64,000 bases of DNA from Pseudidiomarina woesei (GCF_001418345.1 NZ_LIPW01000004.1:1-64000); one strand, 5' to 3'. Shown: positions 9,570 through 18,205, counted from the first letter of the stretch. Numbers and translations are program-made. The notes: a model not told the origin generated them from the sequence alone.

Positions 9570-9718
9570 GATTCACCTCGTTAAGTGATTTTACTCACTT
9601 AGCTCGGTATCCCAAAGTACTGGTACGGATCATAATGAACAGTAATGCTGAAGCTTAGGACGACGCTATATAGGCGATGTTACGTAGCAATTTATCGAAA
9701 CCGAAACACAGTCAAAAT

Positions 9719-11902
9719 CTATTGGCTCTTATAAGCATAACCATAATGGTAGTTATACCCATACCCGTAATAAGAACTTGCTTTACGCTCTATGCTGTTC
9801 AAGATGGCGCCTTTTACTTCAACACCGTTTTGTTCAAATCGTTTAACTGTGTGCACTAGCTCTTTGGCTGGGGTCATCCCAAAGCGGGCAATCAATAACG
9901 TGGTTCCTGCATATCGTCCCACAATGGCTGCATCCGTTACTGCAAGAATCGGTGGTGTATCTATTAGTACGTAGTCGTAATCGTTCGCTGTTTGTTCCAT
10001 CAGCTGCTCCATGCGGCTATGCATCAATAGTTCAGCTGGATTCGGAGCAGACGTACCACGAGGCATAAAATCGAGGTTATCTACGTATCCAGATTGCGTG
10101 TAGGCTTTGTAATTCAAATCACCTGTGGCATCTCGGGCCGCTAGGAAATCAGCTAGGCCTTTATCATTCACGGCGTTCATCATGTTGTGTAAATAACCGC
10201 GACGAATGTCACCATCAATTAGCAGCACTTTAGCACCTGTTTGAGCAAGTACAGCAGCTAAGTTCCCCGTTACAAAGCTTTTACCCACACCTGGGCTTGG
10301 GCCTGAGATCATGATGATGTTGTTGCGTGCTTCTAACATAGCGAAGTGCAAGCTTGTGCGAAGGCCACGTAATGATTCAATAGCTAAATCTGTTGGGTCT
10401 TCTTTAGCGAGTAATGGTGCTCGCACGGCATCTGTTTGTTTGCGCTTTGCAAGCTTAACCAACTTCTCGTTCATGTTTTCTTGAGTGTCAGACTTAGGTA
10501 CTGAGGCATAAACGTTTATGCCTTCTTGTTCTAACTGCTCAGATGTTTCTACACCGCGGTTAAACATAGCACGCACAAATACAATACCTACGGCTAACAT
10601 ACCGCCTAGCATAGTTGCTAGTACAACTATCAAAGGTTTTTTCGGAGCTACAGGCTCTGGTTTAACAACGGCTTCGTCAAGAATACGTACGTTACCTACG
10701 GTACCTGCCTTTAACACGTTCAGTTCTTGCATGCGGTTAAGTAACTGTAAGTAAATTTCTTGATTTACTTCTACGTCACGAGTGTAACGCAGTACTTGTT
10801 GTTGTGTTTCTGGCAGGTTTTGAATTTGGTCGGCTAAACGCTTGCGGTCGGCTTGTAAATTGGCTTTCTGCTCAATAAGCGCCTGATAACTTGGGTGCTG
10901 TTTGGTATACAAACGGCTTAATTCAGCTTCTTTCAATGAGAGCTCGTTAATTTGTTTCTCTAAATCCACTAACTGCTTTAGTAAGCCTTCTGTTTCAATG
11001 GTTAAATCAACTGACTGGCTTTCTAAACGGTATTGGTTTAGCTTTTCTTCGGCATCGTTTAGGTTTTCTTTTATGGTTGGAATTTGGCGTTGTAAAAATT
11101 CTAAGCTGTTTTCCGCTTCAGCTGCATTACGGCGAATGTTTTGTAGCATGTATTCGTTGGTTACGGCGTTTAACACGTCTACAGCATAGTTACCGTCAGC
11201 ATTTTGAATACTTGCGCTAAGAATACCCGTTTGCTTACCGCGTTCGCTAATATCTAATTCTTCTTGAATGTCCGTGATAGCTTTTAATCGCGTTTTCTTA
11301 ATTAACGTAAAGCTATTAGTATTCGGTGTAGTTGCATCCGCAATATGAACAAACCACTCCCCTTTTTCTGCTGGTGCTCCAACTACACCGGTTAGTACTT
11401 CTTCGCCTTCGCTGTCATATAACGTGAAAATTTTGTCTTTAATTTCAAGTTCTAAAGCTTTGCCTAGTTCTGCTTGCGATACGTTCAAGTTTTCAATAAG
11501 TACGCGGTCTTGTTCTTTTGCGCGGCGCGCTAGAAAATCACCGATAACTGGCATGTAGTTTGGGGTAACGACGTTGGTTAGTTTCAATTGGTCAACAACG
11601 GTGCCCACTACCATGCGTGACTTCATGATCTCAATTTCAGTGGCGGCTTCGCTTTCTTGGGCAAACATTTCTGCCATTTCACCAAGTGCTGGCATGCCTG
11701 ACGATTTTTTCTCAACTTGCAGTAAGGCATCTGCTTGGTAAATGGGTGTTGCTAGTAATGCGTACACCACACCCAATGCGGCAAAGCTGGTGGTAATGCC
11801 GGCGATTAGCCATTTGTGGTCGATTAATAGGCCGAACAAGCGGCCTAAATCAATTTCGTCGTCATCGTTGCGTTGCTGGGCTGGAGATGGCGAATTCTGC
11901 AT
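9719..11902 (-). CDS. wzc: Wzc-type polysaccharide co-polymerase and tyrosine autokinase
   Basis: A 727-residue inner-membrane protein controlling polymer length and export. It has an N-terminal Wzz domain with TM1 near 30-50 (WLIAGITTSFAALGVVYALL), a long periplasmic coiled-coil, TM2 near 425-445, and a cytoplasmic BY-kinase domain. Walker A is GPSPGVGKS near 533-541, Walker A' is LLIDGDIRRG, and DTPP follows. The C-terminus has a tyrosine cluster (YYGYGYNYHYGYAY) for autophosphorylation. It lies downstream of wza and wzb in the usual export order. AAGG before the ATG at 11902 serves as ribosome site. Confidence 0.95.
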   Translation of the reverse strand: MQNSPSPAQQRNDDDEIDLGRLFGLLIDHKWLIAGITTSFAALGVVYALLATPIYQADALLQVEKKSSGMPALGEMAEMFAQESEAATEIEIMKSRMVVGTVVDQLKLTNVVTPNYMPVIGDFLARRAKEQDRVLIENLNVSQAELGKALELEIKDKIFTLYDSEGEEVLTGVVGAPAEKGEWFVHIADATTPNTNSFTLIKKTRLKAITDIQEELDISERGKQTGILSASIQNADGNYAVDVLNAVTNEYMLQNIRRNAAEAENSLEFLQRQIPTIKENLNDAEEKLNQYRLESQSVDLTIETEGLLKQLVDLEKQINELSLKEAELSRLYTKQHPSYQALIEQKANLQADRKRLADQIQNLPETQQQVLRYTRDVEVNQEIYLQLLNRMQELNVLKAGTVGNVRILDEAVVKPEPVAPKKPLIVVLATMLGGMLAVGIVFVRAMFNRGVETSEQLEQEGINVYASVPKSDTQENMNEKLVKLAKRKQTDAVRAPLLAKEDPTDLAIESLRGLRTSLHFAMLEARNNIIMISGPSPGVGKSFVTGNLAAVLAQTGAKVLLIDGDIRRGYLHNMMNAVNDKGLADFLAARDATGDLNYKAYTQSGYVDNLDFMPRGTSAPNPAELLMHSRMEQLMEQTANDYDYVLIDTPPILAVTDAAIVGRYAGTTLLIARFGMTPAKELVHTVKRFEQNGVEVKGAILNSIERKASSYYGYGYNYHYGYAYKSQ

Positions 11903-11942
11903 TTGAGATTACCTTGTAAAATTTAAATCGAGTAATTGGGTA

Positions 11943-11986
11943 GAATAACGGCGCGTTGCGCCACCCGGCGTGGAACGCCGGGCTAC
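11943..11986. repeat. Family A REP element (wzb-wzc junction)
   Basis: The core palindrome CCCGGCGT-GGA-ACGCCGGG at 11964-11982 is preceded by the small accessory palindrome GGCGCGTTGCGCC at 11950-11962 and followed by CTAC. This is the leftmost copy of family A. None occurs in the first 11.9 kb. Confidence 0.9.
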
Positions 11987-12012
11987 AAAATGGATGGCGT
12001 CAGCCATCAACA

Positions 12013-12462
12013 TTAAAGCTTAGTTGCCCATTTATCGGTGGCTTGGTCAATAAGCTTTAGTACGTGTTCGTATACTTCGTCGCTTTTTTTGTATGGGTCT
12101 GGAATTTCTTTGCCACCTTTTTCTAACCACTGTCCTAGAAGCATGGTTTTGGCTTGGGCTTCTGGGTAGCGCTGGGCTATGTGGTTGCGGTGGTTGTGCT
12201 CCATTACCAATATAAGGTCGTAATGACTTATTAACTCGCGTGTTAATTGCTGGGCTTCGTGTACCGGGAAGCTATGGCCGTGTTTTTCGGCAATGCTGCG
12301 TGCGGTTTTGTCCATGTCCCAACCTTTGCCGTCACTGTGTTTCATGGCGGTAATGCCGGCACTGTGTACGGTTTTGTTCGGCAGGCGTTGCTGCAGCATA
12401 AACTGGGCGGTTGGGCTGCGACAGATGTTGCCTAGACAAACAACTAGTATTTTATTGAACAT
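12013..12462 (-). CDS. wzb: Low-molecular-weight protein-tyrosine phosphatase (Wzb)
   Basis: A 149-residue cytoplasmic phosphatase that dephosphorylates the Wzc tyrosine cluster so that export can cycle. The P-loop CLGNICRS at residues 9-16 is the C-x5-R-S signature, and the general acid is the aspartate of IPDPYKKS near residue 118. The length is normal for the family (~145-150). It lies between wza and wzc in the same operon, with family A REP elements on both sides. Confidence 0.94.
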   Translation of the reverse strand: MFNKILVVCLGNICRSPTAQFMLQQRLPNKTVHSAGITAMKHSDGKGWDMDKTARSIAEKHGHSFPVHEAQQLTRELISHYDLILVMEHNHRNHIAQRYPEAQAKTMLLGQWLEKGGKEIPDPYKKSDEVYEHVLKLIDQATDKWATKL

Positions 12463-12535
12463 CGTTATTCGTTACTCGTTATTGGTTGCTAGATTAACCG
12501 AGCTGCGCTCGTCCCGGCGTGGAACGCCGGGCTAC
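12463..12535. repeat. CGTTATT tandem followed by a family A REP
   Basis: Immediately upstream of wzb, 12463-12490 holds irregular CGTTATT/CGTTACT heptamers (family C). A family A element follows, with core CCCGGCGT-GGA-ACGCCGGG at 12513-12531 and the accessory stem AGCTGCGCT before it. Similar nesting of family C and family A recurs at 50.8 kb. Confidence 0.8.
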
Positions 12536-12561
12536 AACAGCGGGAGCGCAAGCGACCAACA

Positions 12562-13692
12562 TTAGTTGCTGCTTATGTCGTCTTGGAATCTACCCAGTGA
12601 GTAGAGGCCGGTGATGGACGGGAGTAGCTGGCTGATGACGCGGTTCCAGCGCGCTACTGGCGCGGCGGTTACGTATACAATGTCGCGTTGTTGTAGTTTG
12701 AACTGCTCGGCCAGCACTAGCGCGGTGGCGTTTTTGGCATTCAGTTGGTATACGTCTGCGACACGCCCTGTCGCAGGGTCAGCGATGCGAATTACAAATA
12801 CGCCTTCGGCGTTGGCGGTGGCTTCAAACCAGCCGCCGGCGTCGGCCAAGGCTTCGGCTAGGGTCATACCGCTGCGGCCCATCATGTAGCTTTTCGGTTG
12901 GCGTACTTCGCCCAGCACAAATACTTTGTTCTGGTCGTTACGCGCTACGTGCAGTACGTCGTTCGGTTGTAACAGAATGTTTTGGTCGGTATTGCCTTGC
13001 TGGTATAGCTCGCGCAGGTTAAAAGCGCGTTCCTGGCCGTTACGGGTGAGCGTTACGGTGGTCCAATCTGCTTCTGGGGTTAACCCGCCTGAGGCGCTTA
13101 CCGCTTCAATTAGGGTCATGGGCACGTTAGTTACAGGCAACACACCTGGTTTTTGTACTTCGCCGGTTACGTATACGCGTTGGCTGCGAAAGCCGGCTAC
13201 GGTAACGTCGACTTGTGGGCTTTCAATGTACTTGGCTAGTTTGTCGGCCAAAATGTCCCGAATTTCAGTCACTTTTAGGCCTTCTACTTTTACGCGGCCG
13301 ACGTATGGGTAAAAAATGCTGCCGTCGTTGTGTACCCAGTTACCTGCATCTACTGGGTCACGCATTGAGCCAGCTGGAATGGTGAGTTCTGGGTGGTTCC
13401 ATACGGTAATGAGCAGTACGTCGCCTTTGCCTACTTTATAGTCGTAGTTGCCCATGGCGGCTTGCAGTTGTTCGTTGAACTGCGGCTTGGGCTGGTTGGC
13501 GTTTAACTCGCTCAGCAACATGGGCGAAATGGTGTGGGTTTCCACCAGTTTATTAAAGTCGGCATTGCTGAAGTCGTCGTCACTTGACGCAAACATGCTG
13601 CCGCCTTGGTCTATATGGCCGCCGGGGGCGAAGGCGCAGCTTGCTGTGAATAAGGTGGATAGGGCTAGAACGGTGAGTTTTAAGTTGGTCAT
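12562..13692 (-). CDS. wza: Wza-type outer-membrane polysaccharide export lipoprotein
   Basis: A 376-residue lipoprotein forming the octameric outer-membrane export channel. The signal peptide ends at the lipobox LFTASC (C19). A Polysaccharide_export domain spans roughly residues 75-170 (YKVGKGDVLLITVWNHPELT), followed by SLBB-type repeats (VYVTGEVQKPGVLPV, VFVLGEVRQPKSYMM), and the C-terminus could supply the amphipathic helix. It is the third component of the Wza-Wzb-Wzc set, downstream of yjbH. The ATG at 13692 fits the signal peptide. Confidence 0.95.
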   Translation of the reverse strand: MTNLKLTVLALSTLFTASCAFAPGGHIDQGGSMFASSDDDFSNADFNKLVETHTISPMLLSELNANQPKPQFNEQLQAAMGNYDYKVGKGDVLLITVWNHPELTIPAGSMRDPVDAGNWVHNDGSIFYPYVGRVKVEGLKVTEIRDILADKLAKYIESPQVDVTVAGFRSQRVYVTGEVQKPGVLPVTNVPMTLIEAVSASGGLTPEADWTTVTLTRNGQERAFNLRELYQQGNTDQNILLQPNDVLHVARNDQNKVFVLGEVRQPKSYMMGRSGMTLAEALADAGGWFEATANAEGVFVIRIADPATGRVADVYQLNAKNATALVLAEQFKLQQRDIVYVTAAPVARWNRVISQLLPSITGLYSLGRFQDDISSN

Positions 13693-13740
13693 TCGTGTTT
13701 TGTTCCAGTTTTATTCAAAATTTGTTTTGTGCGCCGAGGG

Positions 13741-13784
13741 ATTTACCTCGCTGCGCTCGTCCCGGCGTGGAACGCCGGGCTACT
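13741..13784. repeat. Family A REP supplying the yjbH stop codon
   Basis: Core CCCGGCGT-GGA-ACGCCGGG at 13761-13779. The CTA at 13780-13782 on the plus strand is the TAG stop of yjbH on the minus strand. The accessory stem CGCTGCGCTCG lies at 13749-13759. Confidence 0.9.
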
Positions 13785-16098
13785 TCACATTATTGTACAA
13801 CGGGCGTGAGCGGTGGAGCATTTGGCCGCCGTCGCGCAGTATGGGCATCCAGCCTATGGTGCCGCGGGTTTTGGTGTTGCGCACAAAGAATAAGTCAAAG
13901 GGTATGCTTAGGTAAAAGCCTTTGGTAAAGCTGCCTTCGCCGTAGTCTTCGTCGCTAACGTTGGTAAACGCGGCAAATGCCCCAGCTATTACGCCCGAGT
14001 CAAATTCGTGTTGGTATTCTAATTGTATGCCTTCGTCTTTGGCTAAAAACCGGCCAACACGGGCTATAACGGTGCTGTTGCCAAAGGCGCCGCCCATTAG
14101 TTTATCAGCGTTATAGTAAAAACTGGCATGGCCAGTGAGTACGCTGTAGTCATCAAACCCTAAATCTTGGTAGGGGTCACGCTGTTTTACATAGTTTAGG
14201 TCTAGGCCGTAGGCAAAATTCGAGTTTAATGGCCGATACAGCACTTCGCCGCCTACCCCACCAAACATGCGCTCTAAATAACCGCCGTAGGCGCTGGCAA
14301 ATAGGTTGTTGCCAAGCTGCTTGGTGTAGGTGGCTTGTAGGTTTTCTAGCCAAACGTTTTGGTTAACGGCGTATTCGCGTATGCGGGTGCGCACGCGTGG
14401 CAGTGGGGTGTCTTGGCCGTCGATTAAAAAGTTAAACTTGTCGTAGCTGTTGGCCACGTCAATACCTAGCTTGCCGCTGATGTCCCACGCGTTGGTTAAG
14501 GTGTACTTCGCGTTGGCTTTTAGGCTTAGCTGGTATATGTAAAAGTCTTCTGCGCCGCCAAAGCTTTGGTCAAGGTCGGGTTGTATTGACCAGGTAAAGT
14601 CGTTTTTGAATTCGTTGTTATTGGCGGTTATGGCGGTTTTTGGGTTCACACTGGTGGTGTGAATGGCGTTTTGTGTTTGGGTATGAAAACGCTCGCCACG
14701 GTATGCAGTTTTATAGGCTTCGGCATTGATGTTGTGCTGTTTAATGCCAAGGTTACCGCTGAATTCTTTTATTTGGTATTCGGTAATGTGCTCGGGCAAT
14801 GCGTCGGCCAGTATTCTGGCTGCGCGATCGACGGCTTCGGCTGTGTTGCGGAAGCGGGTTTGGGTTGCCTCCAACGTGACCGTAGCCCGGCGTTCTTTCG
14901 ATAAGGTAAGGCCGGGGGCGATGCCCGATGATTGATCGATGTCATCGGCAATAACCGCGACGTTGTCGCGTCCCGGCGTGGAACGCCGGGCTACACGCCA
15001 ACCGGCTTCGACCAGCAGATCATTTGCTAACCTATCATAGTCAACTTCATTTAAGGTTGCCGGGGCAACATGGTTGGCTTGTGCTTGGCGCTTGGCTGGC
15101 TCAAGTTTGAGCTGGTGGGCGCTGTTAAAGTTGTAATTTAAGGTAAAGCCAAAGGTGACGGTGTTGCCGCGCTGGTAGCCTACTTTAAAGCTAATGTTTT
15201 GGTTTAGTGCGTAATTGGCGCCGAAGTTCCAGGGCGAGTCTACTTCAATGGGTACGCCAGCGCGGTCTTGCTTGTAGTCGTTGGGGTCGTACTCGGCCAT
15301 TAGGCTTAAGCCGCCCCAAGCTTCTGGCATGGGCACGTAGTATTGTACGCCACCAAATACCGCGGCTGGGCCACGGAACCATTTGTCTACTTCAAACTTG
15401 CCGCCGCGGCCGGTGAAGCCTTGTTCGCGCTGACACATCCGGTCGGCAATGTCGCAAAACGGGTTGCTGATGTTGTCGCGGCGGCCTAAATAGCCCCAGC
15501 CCATACCTAGGCTAACGTCGAAGCTGCCCGCGCTGCCGGCACTAAAGCGTTTGTTGGCAACAATATACTCGCCGGCAAAAATGCCGGTACCGCCCACGTC
15601 TTGCAAGCCTACCGCAAACTGCGGCATATACTTGCCTTCGTAATTTAATAGCAGCTTGGCGTCGAAGCCTTTGTCTTTTAGGGTTTGATCACCGCTAAAG
15701 TCGGGGTTATTGCTGTATAAACGGTCGCGAATATCGGTGTAACGCGCGGTGGTTTCTAGCCACGGAAACAGCTGAATGCTAAACGCGGTGCGACGGTATA
15801 TGTCGCTATCTGCGTAATTTATGCTCATTTCGCCGTACGGGTTCATGCGCGCGGTGGGCGTTTGCATAAGACCAACACCGCCAAAGTCGCTTTGTGCGAG
15901 CGGACCTAGGGGTACTCCAGAGGTTGTGCTGGTGCTTGTGTCAGCGTTTGCTGCTGCACTTGCGACAGAATATGTCGCAGGGCTGAGCAATATGGCGGCA
16001 ATGGCCAGTGTGAGTGCGTTCTTTTTGGCTTGTTGCCTTCTGGCACTTTTTTGCCTAGTGAAAGCACAATGCGACAAAGCGTGACCGACCCTGCTCAC
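13780..16098 (-). CDS. yjbH: YjbH/GfcD-family outer-membrane exopolysaccharide protein
   Basis: A 772-residue outer-membrane protein of the YjbEFGH/GfcABCD exopolysaccharide system. A signal-like segment (ALTLAIAAILLSPATYSVASA) is followed by the YjbH start GVGLMQTPTARMNPYGEMSI and a C-terminal beta-barrel with repeated aromatic strands, such as GGAEDFYIYQLSLKANAKYT. It overlaps the yjbFG fusion by 4 bp. A family A REP is translated in frame at about residues 368-376 (VARRSTPG), between the two barrel halves. A second REP provides the TAG stop. It is longer than the E. coli homologue (about 700 residues), partly from the insertion. Confidence 0.85.
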   Translation of the reverse strand: MSRVGHALSHCAFTRQKSARRQQAKKNALTLAIAAILLSPATYSVASAAANADTSTSTTSGVPLGPLAQSDFGGVGLMQTPTARMNPYGEMSINYADSDIYRRTAFSIQLFPWLETTARYTDIRDRLYSNNPDFSGDQTLKDKGFDAKLLLNYEGKYMPQFAVGLQDVGGTGIFAGEYIVANKRFSAGSAGSFDVSLGMGWGYLGRRDNISNPFCDIADRMCQREQGFTGRGGKFEVDKWFRGPAAVFGGVQYYVPMPEAWGGLSLMAEYDPNDYKQDRAGVPIEVDSPWNFGANYALNQNISFKVGYQRGNTVTFGFTLNYNFNSAHQLKLEPAKRQAQANHVAPATLNEVDYDRLANDLLVEAGWRVARRSTPGRDNVAVIADDIDQSSGIAPGLTLSKERRATVTLEATQTRFRNTAEAVDRAARILADALPEHITEYQIKEFSGNLGIKQHNINAEAYKTAYRGERFHTQTQNAIHTTSVNPKTAITANNNEFKNDFTWSIQPDLDQSFGGAEDFYIYQLSLKANAKYTLTNAWDISGKLGIDVANSYDKFNFLIDGQDTPLPRVRTRIREYAVNQNVWLENLQATYTKQLGNNLFASAYGGYLERMFGGVGGEVLYRPLNSNFAYGLDLNYVKQRDPYQDLGFDDYSVLTGHASFYYNADKLMGGAFGNSTVIARVGRFLAKDEGIQLEYQHEFDSGVIAGAFAAFTNVSDEDYGEGSFTKGFYLSIPFDLFFVRNTKTRGTIGWMPILRDGGQMLHRSRPLYNNVK
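14957..14994. repeat. Family A REP inside the yjbH reading frame
   Basis: Core CCCGGCGT-GGA-ACGCCGGG at 14972-14990, translated on the minus strand as VARRSTPG without disturbing the frame. It lies at the boundary between the N-terminal part and the BON-like 'LSKERRATVTLEATQTRF' region of YjbH. Confidence 0.9.
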
Positions 16099-17786
16099 TT
16101 TTTACTCGCCTTTGTGTCATTTGACATGTTTTTATTTATTTTTGTGTCGTTTGACAGGTTATTCTGCCATTTGACAGAAAACTGCCAGTGCTGCAAAAAC
16201 TGAGCTAGCTGCAGGTTTATGTCGCGAAAGCCTTTAGGCAGGTCACTGTCGTTAATGCTATACAGCACCACGGCGCCCGGCTGTTCGGCTATCGCGCGCT
16301 GGGCGGCGTTGCTGTTGTAATGTTGCATGGGCACTTTGGTGATCACGCCAAAGGCGTCAATAACGTACACATATTCCGGGTTTAAATAGGTTAACCCCAC
16401 CTGCTGGGTGGTCTGCAAGCCAAGCGGCGCTTGGTTTAGGTGCAGCTCGTAATACGGAATATGGCTTGAGCTAGTGGTGGCATCGGCGGTATTCAGCACT
16501 GGGTTTTGCGCTAAGTCTAGGCGCGCATTGGCTAGGCTCATGCCGTGAATATAGGTAGCTTTGAGTGGCCAGTGGCTAAAACTGGTGGCGAGCGCGCTGG
16601 CGTGCTTGGCCAGTTCTTCGTTACCGTCGTGCTTGTAGGTTTGCACCAGAAGCGCCAGCTTGGTGGCCATGCCCTGCTTGCGCGCGGCAAATTGTTGCTC
16701 GAGCTTGGCGCTGCTTAGCCGGGTTAGCGGTTCGTAATAGGGTTGCTGCACGCCGTTTCTGTGGTATTCAGTTACGGCTTGGTTTAAGCGGCTGTTGGCG
16801 TAGAACAGGCCGGTGTGCTTGCGGCTGCCCTCAACCACGCGTACTTCTGTGTACTGCAACGGATTGCTGCCGTCGGTGGTGGTGAGCTGCTGAAATTCTT
16901 GTTCGGTGCCTGACTTTGCACCAACGGCGCTAAAGGCCCAGTTTTGCATATTGCCGGCGCCGCCGTTGTAGGGCTGCACTTCGGTGAACTCAAAATAACC
17001 AAGCTCTGGGCCAAGCCATTGCTTGCTGTGCACTATGCGGCCGGTGGCTGGGTCACTGAAGAACTCGTTGGTCGCTTGTGGCTCGCCGTTTTGGGAGAGT
17101 AATTCGCGGACTATGGTCGCGTTGATGATACGGCCGTTTGGTAGCGTCAGTTGTTCGGTTTCGCCGGCATTCAGCGTTGTCACTTTGTAGCTGTGGCGCT
17201 TGGTCATGTAGTGCGGCTTGTGCGCGGTGTGGTATGCCGAGGGTACGCGCGCGTCAATGTGGTACTCACGGTATTCAGTGTTCGGGGTGCTTGCGTTCTG
17301 GCTGTTTGCATCAGTGACGCGGGTAATCCACAGATGCTTCACCTGTGGGGTATTCAAATTTTGTAGGCTAATGACGCGGCCGTTGTAGGTTTCTACTACT
17401 TCTTTGGCGCTGGTAAACCACTGCTGGCGTAGGCCTAATACGTTGCCGTTTTGCACCACATTGTCGTTTTCGCCTAGCACCACAATTCCGCGCGCGCCCT
17501 CACCCACCCGAGCATAATTGGCGGCGTACGGCAGTGCGCGCGCTTGCTCTGGGGTAAGAGTGTAGTCTTCTTGGCTACTAAACAGCAGTTTCAGGCTTTC
17601 TTCTGCCGGCTGGCCAAGAAACCCTTCTTGCTCTTGTTGCTTTTGAGCTGAGTGTGCTGCTTGCTGCTGAGCTGGCTGCTGTTGATCGTGTTGCTGGGCG
17701 CAACCGGTAAGGGTTAATGCCAGTGTCAACAAAGCGCCAATGCGGTAGCTAGTGTGCAAAGTCATGCGAGAATTAATGGCTTTCAT
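16095..17786 (-). CDS. YjbF-YjbG (GfcB-GfcC) fusion lipoprotein
   Basis: A 563-residue lipoprotein (lipobox LTLTGC, C29) that appears to join two proteins normally encoded separately. Residues ~55-260 match YjbF/GfcB: LPYAANYARVGEGARGIVVL and LWITRV, a lipid-anchored periplasmic protein. Residues ~400-545 match YjbG/GfcC: WPLKATYIHGMSL, then LDLAQNPVL, VYVIDAFGVITK and QPGAVVLYSI. It sits in the expected YjbE-F-G-H order and overlaps yjbH by 4 bp. Start choice between 17786 and 17765 is open because neither has a clear ribosome site. An intrinsic terminator ends about 6 bp upstream of the first ATG. Confidence 0.72.
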   Translation of the reverse strand: MKAINSRMTLHTSYRIGALLTLALTLTGCAQQHDQQQPAQQQAAHSAQKQQEQEGFLGQPAEESLKLLFSSQEDYTLTPEQARALPYAANYARVGEGARGIVVLGENDNVVQNGNVLGLRQQWFTSAKEVVETYNGRVISLQNLNTPQVKHLWITRVTDANSQNASTPNTEYREYHIDARVPSAYHTAHKPHYMTKRHSYKVTTLNAGETEQLTLPNGRIINATIVRELLSQNGEPQATNEFFSDPATGRIVHSKQWLGPELGYFEFTEVQPYNGGAGNMQNWAFSAVGAKSGTEQEFQQLTTTDGSNPLQYTEVRVVEGSRKHTGLFYANSRLNQAVTEYHRNGVQQPYYEPLTRLSSAKLEQQFAARKQGMATKLALLVQTYKHDGNEELAKHASALATSFSHWPLKATYIHGMSLANARLDLAQNPVLNTADATTSSSHIPYYELHLNQAPLGLQTTQQVGLTYLNPEYVYVIDAFGVITKVPMQHYNSNAAQRAIAEQPGAVVLYSINDSDLPKGFRDINLQLAQFLQHWQFSVKWQNNLSNDTKINKNMSNDTKASKK

Positions 17787-17791
17787 CCATT

Positions 17792-17821
17792 AAAAAAGCC
17801 ACTGAGGGTATCAGCGGCTTT
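17792..17821 (-). terminator. Intrinsic terminator between yjbE and yjbFG
   Basis: Read on the minus strand, AAAGCCGCTGA pairs with TCAGTGGCTTT around a TACCC loop, with one mismatch in an 11-bp stem, and runs straight into a T tract. It lies after the yjbE stop and just before the yjbFG start. It could hold most transcripts to the small yjbE unit unless RNA polymerase is modified by RfaH. Confidence 0.75.
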
Positions 17822-17863
17822 CTAGATATAGCTTTTTACTTTCAACTACTAGAACGGTTGTTC

Positions 17864-18133
17864 TTAGTTAGTTGCAGTAGTAGTGGTTGTTGGAGCTGCG
17901 TCGTCGTCTTCAGTTGCAACAGTTGCAACAACGCCAACAGCGACAGCACCGGCTACGATAGCGCCAGTAGTGATTGCAACACCACCAACGGTTGTTACTG
18001 CAGCACCTGCGCCAGCAGCGCCTGCACCAGCACCTGCGCCACCTGCAGCACCACCAGCGCCTTCACCTTGTGCTAATACAGCAGGAGAAGCGGCTAAAGC
18101 GGCAGCAGCGAATAATGCGGTTAAAGTTTTCAT
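17864..18133 (-). CDS. yjbE: YjbE/GfcA-like small secreted protein
   Basis: An 89-residue protein with a clean signal peptide (MKTLTALFAAAALAASPAVLA, cut after A21), then a Gly/Ala-rich body with GAGGAAGGAGAGAGAAG, a hydrophobic GAIVAGAVAVGVVATVA segment, and a Thr-rich tail (APTTTTTATN). This composition and position at the head of the cluster are those of YjbE/GfcA, the small first protein of the YjbEFGH system, whose role is unclear. A strong ribosome site (AAGGAG, 7 nt before ATG at 18133) suggests high expression, and the terminator downstream would favour a short abundant message. Confidence 0.75.
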   Translation of the reverse strand: MKTLTALFAAAALAASPAVLAQGEGAGGAAGGAGAGAGAAGAGAAVTTVGGVAITTGAIVAGAVAVGVVATVATEDDDAAPTTTTTATN

Positions 18134-18170
18134 AGTGTACTCCTTGGATTCTATCCGTGTGCGAGAATTA

Positions 18171-18205
18171 CTTGTCAGAATAGGTAATTATCGCGCGGTT
18201 TGCAA
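18171..18205 (-). promoter_or_regulatory. Possible proximal promoter of yjbE
   Basis: On the minus strand TTGCAA is followed after 17 nt by TATTCT (4/6 matches to each consensus hexamer), about 40 bp before the yjbE start. The -35 overlaps the 18-bp palindrome at 18200-18217. This is a motif match only. A transcript from here would lack the ops element. Confidence 0.3.

Larger units (their letters stand above)
8541..9632. mobile_element. IS3-family insertion sequence, decayed
   Basis: About 1092 bp bounded by perfect 12-bp terminal inverted repeats: TGATCCGTACCA at 8541-8552 and its complement at 9621-9632. Inside, on the minus strand, are the remains of orfA (from ATG at 9569) and orfB. orfA runs out of frame into the orfB start after about 36 residues, and orfB carries a further frameshift near 9205. 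No convincing target-site duplication was found. It lies between wzc and the flippase gene. It is judged inactive in this copy because both frames are broken. Confidence 0.85.
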
